Assembly: GCA_050084985.1 (NCBI GenBank)
Contig: JBITNC010000001.1
Location: 9,920,001 to 9,984,000, forward strand
DNA: 64,000 bases
Direction of reading: 5' to 3'
Source: Nageia nagi
Lineage: Eukaryota; Pinophyta
Shown: in pieces, positions 58,751-64,000 of the stretch
Position numbering within the stretch: the first letter of the stretch is position 1
How the letters are laid out: each line of letters starts with the position of its first letter
Made by a program: the position numbers and the translations under genes
Notes under the pieces: model-generated
The model's input: only the letters and a program-made list of their open reading frames with translations
Databases searched by the model: none
Told to the model about the DNA's origin: nothing

Positions 58751-61389
58751 CATGTAAGATGTATGTATGTTTTGGAGATACACAAATGTATATAGGACAT
58801 TGACATATATTACAAACATTTTTATATATGTATTTTGGTATATGTTATACAATAATGGAATTGACATATATGACATGCATATATGTATTTTGGTATATGA
58901 TATATAGTGATGGGCATTGACATATATGTATGTATGCTATTTGACATTGACATTATATATGAGATGCTTTTATGTTGACTATATGATTATGTTGTTTTAT
59001 GTTATGGATATGGATGCACTTATTTATATGTTTTATGTATGAGATAATGAATGCATGTAACAACAATAAAATGAATACTAAATATAACTTAAAAATGACC
59101 CTAAAAAGACTTAAAATGAACCTAAAACTTAAGATAAACTAAAATGGGCTTATATGCTTAATCATATGATGAAAAATGAACATCTATGTTTAAACATACA
59201 AAAAAAAGGATAAATATGGATAAAAAAACACAAAATATAAATAATGAATAATGATAAATACTAAAATGATAAAAACACCAACAAATGATGAATAATAAAA
59301 TGAACAACATGATAACAAACAAAAATTACAAAAGAAATGCCTAGAAAAAGAGAAAGATAGCCTAAATTAATAATGAAAGATAACAATGGAATGCAAAAAT
59401 ATAATAAATTACATAAAAATGCAAAAATAAACATAACATATTGATAAAAAAAACATAAAAAATACTAAGAAAATAAGCTGAAATGCTATCGAAACGCTAT
59501 CAAATTTTTGTTAGGATAACAAGTAAAGCAAGGTAGGGAACATGTCACCAAGGACCCCTTGAAATACTTGATTTACATTGATCACAACAAATACAAAAAT
59601 GGGCTAGACTAAAATACTACCAGAATGCAACCAAATTGCATTGAAATAAAACTAAAGTGAAAATGATAGCTTTGAAAAAGTGAAAAATGGCAAAATTCAG
59701 CAGAAAATAACAAGTGACACATGAACGATTTGATGAACTACTTTGATGATATGGTAGAAAGTAGTATGTCTAAGTGCAAGATTAAATGGTTCAACAAACA
59801 AAGGTCATTTCACTTATTTTTGGAACTAAAAAGAAAGGCTACTTGGCCCAAGATGACAACCTTCAGTGCTCATGGAAAGTGCACTGTTACAAGTAGCCCA
59901 ATAAATGGCTCACAAAAACTAACTAAATGATAAATTTATACGATACAAATTGACATTTTGATTAAATTTAGATTAGTAATAGGTGAAAAAACTAACATAT
60001 TTGAATATGAACATGATTTGCTATTTTTCAAATGATGAAATTGGAGCCAATTTTAGGGGTACCAAATTTTGGGACCTTCGTCCCTAAACCAAAATGAACA
60101 ATGAAATGATTACAAAATGAATCAAAATAGTATGAAAAGGCATGATAGGACCTAATGAGATAAAAATATGAACAATTTACAAGTCAAGACTACAATATGA
60201 CATAGGTCGATATGCTAGAGTGACCTTGCGCACATGCACAAAGGGCCAATATTGACCTCAAAATAAATGGATGATATCAAACCTAAAATGAATGAGACTA
60301 AATTTATAATAATATCAATAGGAAGGTGAAGCTAATAAAATAGACCATTTGTCAAATCATCACAGTTATATCAGTGTTCAAAAGGTAAATAAAACCCAAT
60401 TTTGATAAAATGATAAAGGACAAAACATGACAAAAGCAAATAAAAGATAATGAAAGCATAAATGAACATAAATATGATATCAAAAAGATCATAAAAGAAA
60501 CAAACAATTATCAAACAAAGCAAAGAAATTCTAACATCCACAACTTGATGATATTCTCTCGATGTCACAAGTCACAACAAGTTCATATGGTATTCCATCA
60601 AAAATCATGATAGTCTGCAGCCTATTATAAATCTCAAGAGAATGATTTTTGGTAAACCTAATATGTGACTAAGACCCAAGTGGTTGTGTCATCACTAAGA
60701 ATCTGCTAATCATGTATGGTGATAAGTGATAGAGATAGACATGTGAAAATATTAGGGATGGGGTCTTCGCAAATAAACAAGATAAGCAAGGATAATGCTA
60801 CAAATGCAAATAAGATAAAATTCCAATGAAAATAAACAAATTGGTCCAATTGAGTTTTTTTGGGGCTAACTTCCACTCATGTCTAGGATTGTACTTGGTT
60901 CTCCATAGAATGAATATAATGTCCAATAACCCTAACTCAAATGAGGACTAAGAGCGAGGAAACAACATGATAAATGCAAGGTGATGACAAAAGATAGAAA
61001 AGACACAATGATACAAGGATTGATGCATGATAGGGAGATGAGTGATTGGTGGCCTCCATTCACCCTAAAAAGGTAGGATGATACTAAAAAGTGGAGGACC
61101 AACTAAGTATCGATCTCGATGACATGATCAAAAAGGAAATAAAATGATGAAATAAAAAGAGTGGTACACATCTAAGCCCAAATAAATGATTGCACATAAG
61201 CCATACCTCAATACTTAGTGTAGGATAAATGAGTGAATGGAGAAAAATTGCATGGTACGATAAATAAAGAAAAGATGACATGATGAGATGCAAGCATAAA
61301 TGAACTAAACTGACAAGCAAACACACACATGCACATAAAGGCAAACAAAGCAAGGCAAACTAACCATATAATGGATGAAGATGGATTAT
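58751..61389. other. Non-coding Tat-F spacer, A-rich, with short tandem repeat
   Basis: No supported gene. At 58,795-58,960 two to three diverged ~60-bp units share TTGACATATAT, GCATATATGTATTTTGGTAT and ATGATATA-like blocks. From 59,040 to 59,500 the + strand is strongly A-rich. The remainder up to the integrase end is AT-rich without pattern I can name. Confidence 0.55.
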
Positions 61390-62420
61390 GTTAATAGGAT
61401 ACAAATCTTCTCCTTCCTATAGATCTACCAAATTATAGGCTCATGTACCAAATTTTTTCTTGACTATATAATGCCTTAACCAATTTGGTGCAAACTTATC
61501 TCAAAGATGCCTCTTAATATGTGATTGCTATTGATTTTATTTAAATACCAAGTCACTAATCTCAAACTCTCTAGGTCTAACCTTCTTGTTATACACATGC
61601 TTCAACTATTGTTGATAGAATTTATGATGTTAGATACCATTTACATGTCTCTCATCAAGAAGGATAAGCTTATCTAGTTGGGCCTACCTAGCATCCTCAT
61701 TTGGAATGAGGCCATGAAGCTAAACTCTTAGAAATAAGATTTCTAACTCAAGTGGTATGAATGCTGCTGTACCATAGAATAATGAAAAAGGAGTAACCCC
61801 TATAGGTATCCTAATACTGATGTGATAGACCAATAAAGCATAAGGGAGACACTCATATCAATTTTTATGATTTTCATTGACCATCTTCTTCAGGATTATG
61901 ACAATGGTTTTGTTAGATGTTGTCCCTAACTATTACTCTAAGGATAATATGGTGTGGAGAAGGAATGTTGAATGTTGTAACCATTACATAATTCCCTCAC
62001 ATTTTGATTCTTGAAATGTGTCCCATTATCTATTATAATCTTATGCAACATGCCAAATCTACAAATTATATGAGTGTCAATAAAATTGGCAATCTTAGGA
62101 CCTATGGTGAAATACTTTGTCATGATGATAATGAACTTATGTCTGCCTAAAGAGGGAGGTACAAAATGTCCTATGACATCAAATCTCCATTGTACAAAAG
62201 GCCATAAAGACTTAATGGGGTTAAGTGCTTGAGAAATTAAAATGTTGCTAAGACTTAACACACTTTTTGATATATTCTTGACAATCTCATTCTATGGTAG
62301 GCAAATAATATCCCATCCTAAGAATACATTTGGTAATGGTAATTCCATTAAAGTGCCCACCACATATACCATCATGATAAGTTTGCATAGAAATAGCCTG
62401 GTCAAAGAGCTCTAAACAAT
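61390..62420 (-). pseudogene. Tat-F integrase (decayed)
   Basis: Minus strand. Zinc-finger end GITITKCILRMGYYLPTIE (about 62,300), core in the open stretch 62,261-61,938 (MTKYFTIGPKIANFIDTHII, then GMLHKIIIDNGTHFKNQNV with the second Asp, and FSTPYYP), then the C-terminal part (GVTPFSLFYGTAAFIPLELE near 61,790; NKKVRPREFEISDLVFK; NLVDLXEGEDLYPINIIHL near 61,390). Stops and a few shifts, but more readable than Tat-A. Confidence 0.85.
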
Positions 62421-62749
62421 GTAAAAGGAATACATCATATGACTGCTTATAAACAACATCTCCTGATATAGCATAAGAATATGTATTTTGCTTAAATGTT
62501 TGTTTCTCACTAGCCGATAAGTTAGGAGGTATGGCATTCCACTTTAAATACTCATGTAATTATTTATACCATAAGTAATGTGGCTCGATAGTGATCTCAT
62601 TGATTAATACTAAAGATAAACCCTAAGGTAATGGTGAATTAAGAGTAGATTCTTTCAAGGTCACTATCTCCACATGTTAAATGTACCTATGAGGATTAGT
62701 AGGGATAAATGACCCTAAGGATGCCATAGTGTCCGTAAATCGATTAGAT

Positions 62750-63090
62750 GATCTAAGGGTAGTCTCAATCTTGTAATATTTAAACCACTTTAGTAACTTC
62801 AATGCCACATCTCTATAATTATTCAAAATCTCATTATGAAATTGATAAGTGCCCAATATCTAATTGAAAATCAACTAAGAGTCTCCATAAATAAGCAATC
62901 ACTCAAGTTTTAGCTCTAGGGTTGTCTTAATATCCAAGATAAATGCCTCATACTCTACATTGTTGTTAGTACATGAGAAATCTATATTAAAGGAATATAG
63001 GATGGGGATGCCCTAGGGAGTGAAGAAAATAACTTTGACCCCTCCCCCTTGTTCACACTTCAACCTGTAAAAGTACATAGTCATATCATA
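62750..63090 (-). pseudogene. Tat-F archaeal-type RNase H, between RNase H and integrase
   Basis: Minus strand. MYFYRLKCEQGGG (first Asp changed to Tyr), CTNNNVEYEAFILDI (Glu), LLIYGDS (Asp), followed by YQFHNEILNNYRDVALKL. Stops after several motifs. The position, after the element's own RNase H and before integrase, is the usual Tat order and contrasts with Tat-A. Confidence 0.7.
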
Positions 63091-63231
63091 GTCTTCTTGA
63101 GTGTCCACTACCTCTTCGATATCGTTAATCTTTAAAATATCCTCATCAGGGAGGGTGATCTCAAGAGGGGTAATATCCTAAATAGGTGCCTCTACTAACT
63201 AATCTACTATAACTTGATCCTTAATGGACTT

Positions 63232-64000
63232 CTAATTGATAAAAATTATATTAAAATATAATAAGAACATGATCCACTTAGTAGTGCACATATTATGATA
63301 CACCTTACTCATCATATATTTTAGTGGATAAACCTTAGAGATCACATAAGTAGTTTGACTAAGCATATAGTGTCTCACTTTCTTAGCAGCAAAGAAAAGC
63401 ATGAGATAGACTTTCTCAATGTAAACATACCTAATCTCATAATCAATAAGTGTATGGCTAAGGTAGTAGATATCTTGCTCCTTTTCTTGGTCATTATTTT
63501 GTGCTAGCATGACTCCTAGTGCAAAATTAGTAGCAAATAGGTATAGGTGAAAGGGGGCATTATCCTTAGGAGGAATAAGAACTAGAGGATTGAGTAAGTA
63601 TTGCTTGATATCATCAAAAACTTTTTGACAACCTTCATTCCAATCAAGTTTTACCCCCTTTTTAGGGAGCTCATTAAATGGTCAAAATTTGTTAGATCAC
63701 TGAGCTATAAACCTTCGAATACCCTAAAGACTTCTTAAAGTTTTAATGTGATGTGGTTAAGGCATACTACTATTAGCAGTCACTTTTGTAGGGTCAACTT
63801 CTATACCTCTTTTGGAAATAATAAATCCTAGTAACTTGTATGATGTGATCCCTAAAATACATTTCCAAATATTCAATCTAGCATTATTCTTGAGTAACCT
63901 CTAAAAGACACTCTCTAATACTTCCCAATGTTCTTCTCTTATCATAGATTTATCTAACAATTCATACACATAGTCCTCCATAATGTCATGCATCATGTTA
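63232..64000 (-). pseudogene. Tat-F RT (C-terminal half) and RNase H, cut by window end
   Basis: Minus strand entering from the right edge: RT palm end and thumb (NARLNIWKCILGITSYKLLG, IISKRGIEVDPTKVTA, KLDWNEGCQKVFDDIKQYL), then RNase H in the open stretch 63,510-63,232 (DYEIRYVYIEKVYLMLFFAA, KKVRHYMLSQTTYVIS). The catalytic RT box lies outside the window. A few stops. Confidence 0.9.

Noticed and set aside
1-64000. tRNA, rRNA, snRNA or host protein genes
   Set aside because: I looked for them on both strands; every coding signal I could read belongs to a retrotransposon or its accessory ORF.

Overview
The window is plant nuclear DNA made almost entirely of LTR retrotransposons, nested inside one another in several layers. 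I found no host gene, tRNA, rRNA or CRISPR array. Plant origin is shown by Ty1/copia elements with the tRNA-iMet primer site TGGTATCAGAGC, Tat-type Ty3/gypsy elements with a second (archaeal-type) RNase H, and a plant mobile domain ORF. The low GC, the ~2 kb LTRs and the many slowly decaying copies would suit a large genome such as a gymnosperm; that is inference. Element names used below (Copia-1, B, C, D, E; Tat-A, Tat-F; TR-GAG-1, -2) are local labels.

Left tower (1-43,097). The oldest host is Copia-C (+), of which protease-integrase-RT (30,182-32,884), the RNase H tail (42,131-42,700) and the 3' LTR (42,701-43,097) are visible. Tat-A (-) sits in its protease-proximal part and runs from 30,181 leftwards to the 3' LTR that begins at 4,205 and goes on past 2,301. 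Tat-A was itself hit by Copia-1 (-, 1-2,300, cut by the window edge), TR-GAG-1 (+, 5,322-11,065, complete), Copia-B (+, 11,568-~18,175, 3' end lost) and TR-GAG-2 (+, 27,165-29,509, 5' end lost). The youngest insertion is Copia-E (-, 32,885-42,125). It is complete, with LTRs that differ by one base in a poly-T run, a perfect GGCTA target duplication, and an uninterrupted 1,691-residue gag-pol.

Right tower (43,098-64,000). A second decayed Tat element, Tat-F (-), runs from an apparent 3' LTR edge at 45,105 to RT at the right window end. Between its integrase and 3' LTR it carries an antisense (+) ORF remnant resembling a plant mobile domain. That ORF is split by Copia-D (-, 49,485-58,310), which has 492-bp LTRs differing at 3 sites, a TATGT target duplication, and a gag-pol with five nonsense codons but no frameshift. 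Copia-D and Copia-B belong to one family and share a ~3 kb leader with matching splice-site-like ends.

Most interesting points: (1) a 76-bp U3 segment, about 82% identical without gaps, shared in the same transcriptional orientation by Copia-E and the gypsy-type TR-GAG LTRs; (2) a complete gag-only element with ~1.97 kb LTRs and a CAACC duplication, whose gag, primer site and LTR length resemble Tat-A; (3) the extra RNase H of Tat-A lying upstream of RT, while Tat-F has it downstream; (4) a probable leader intron in the B/D copia family; (5) the antisense plant mobile domain ORF in Tat-F.
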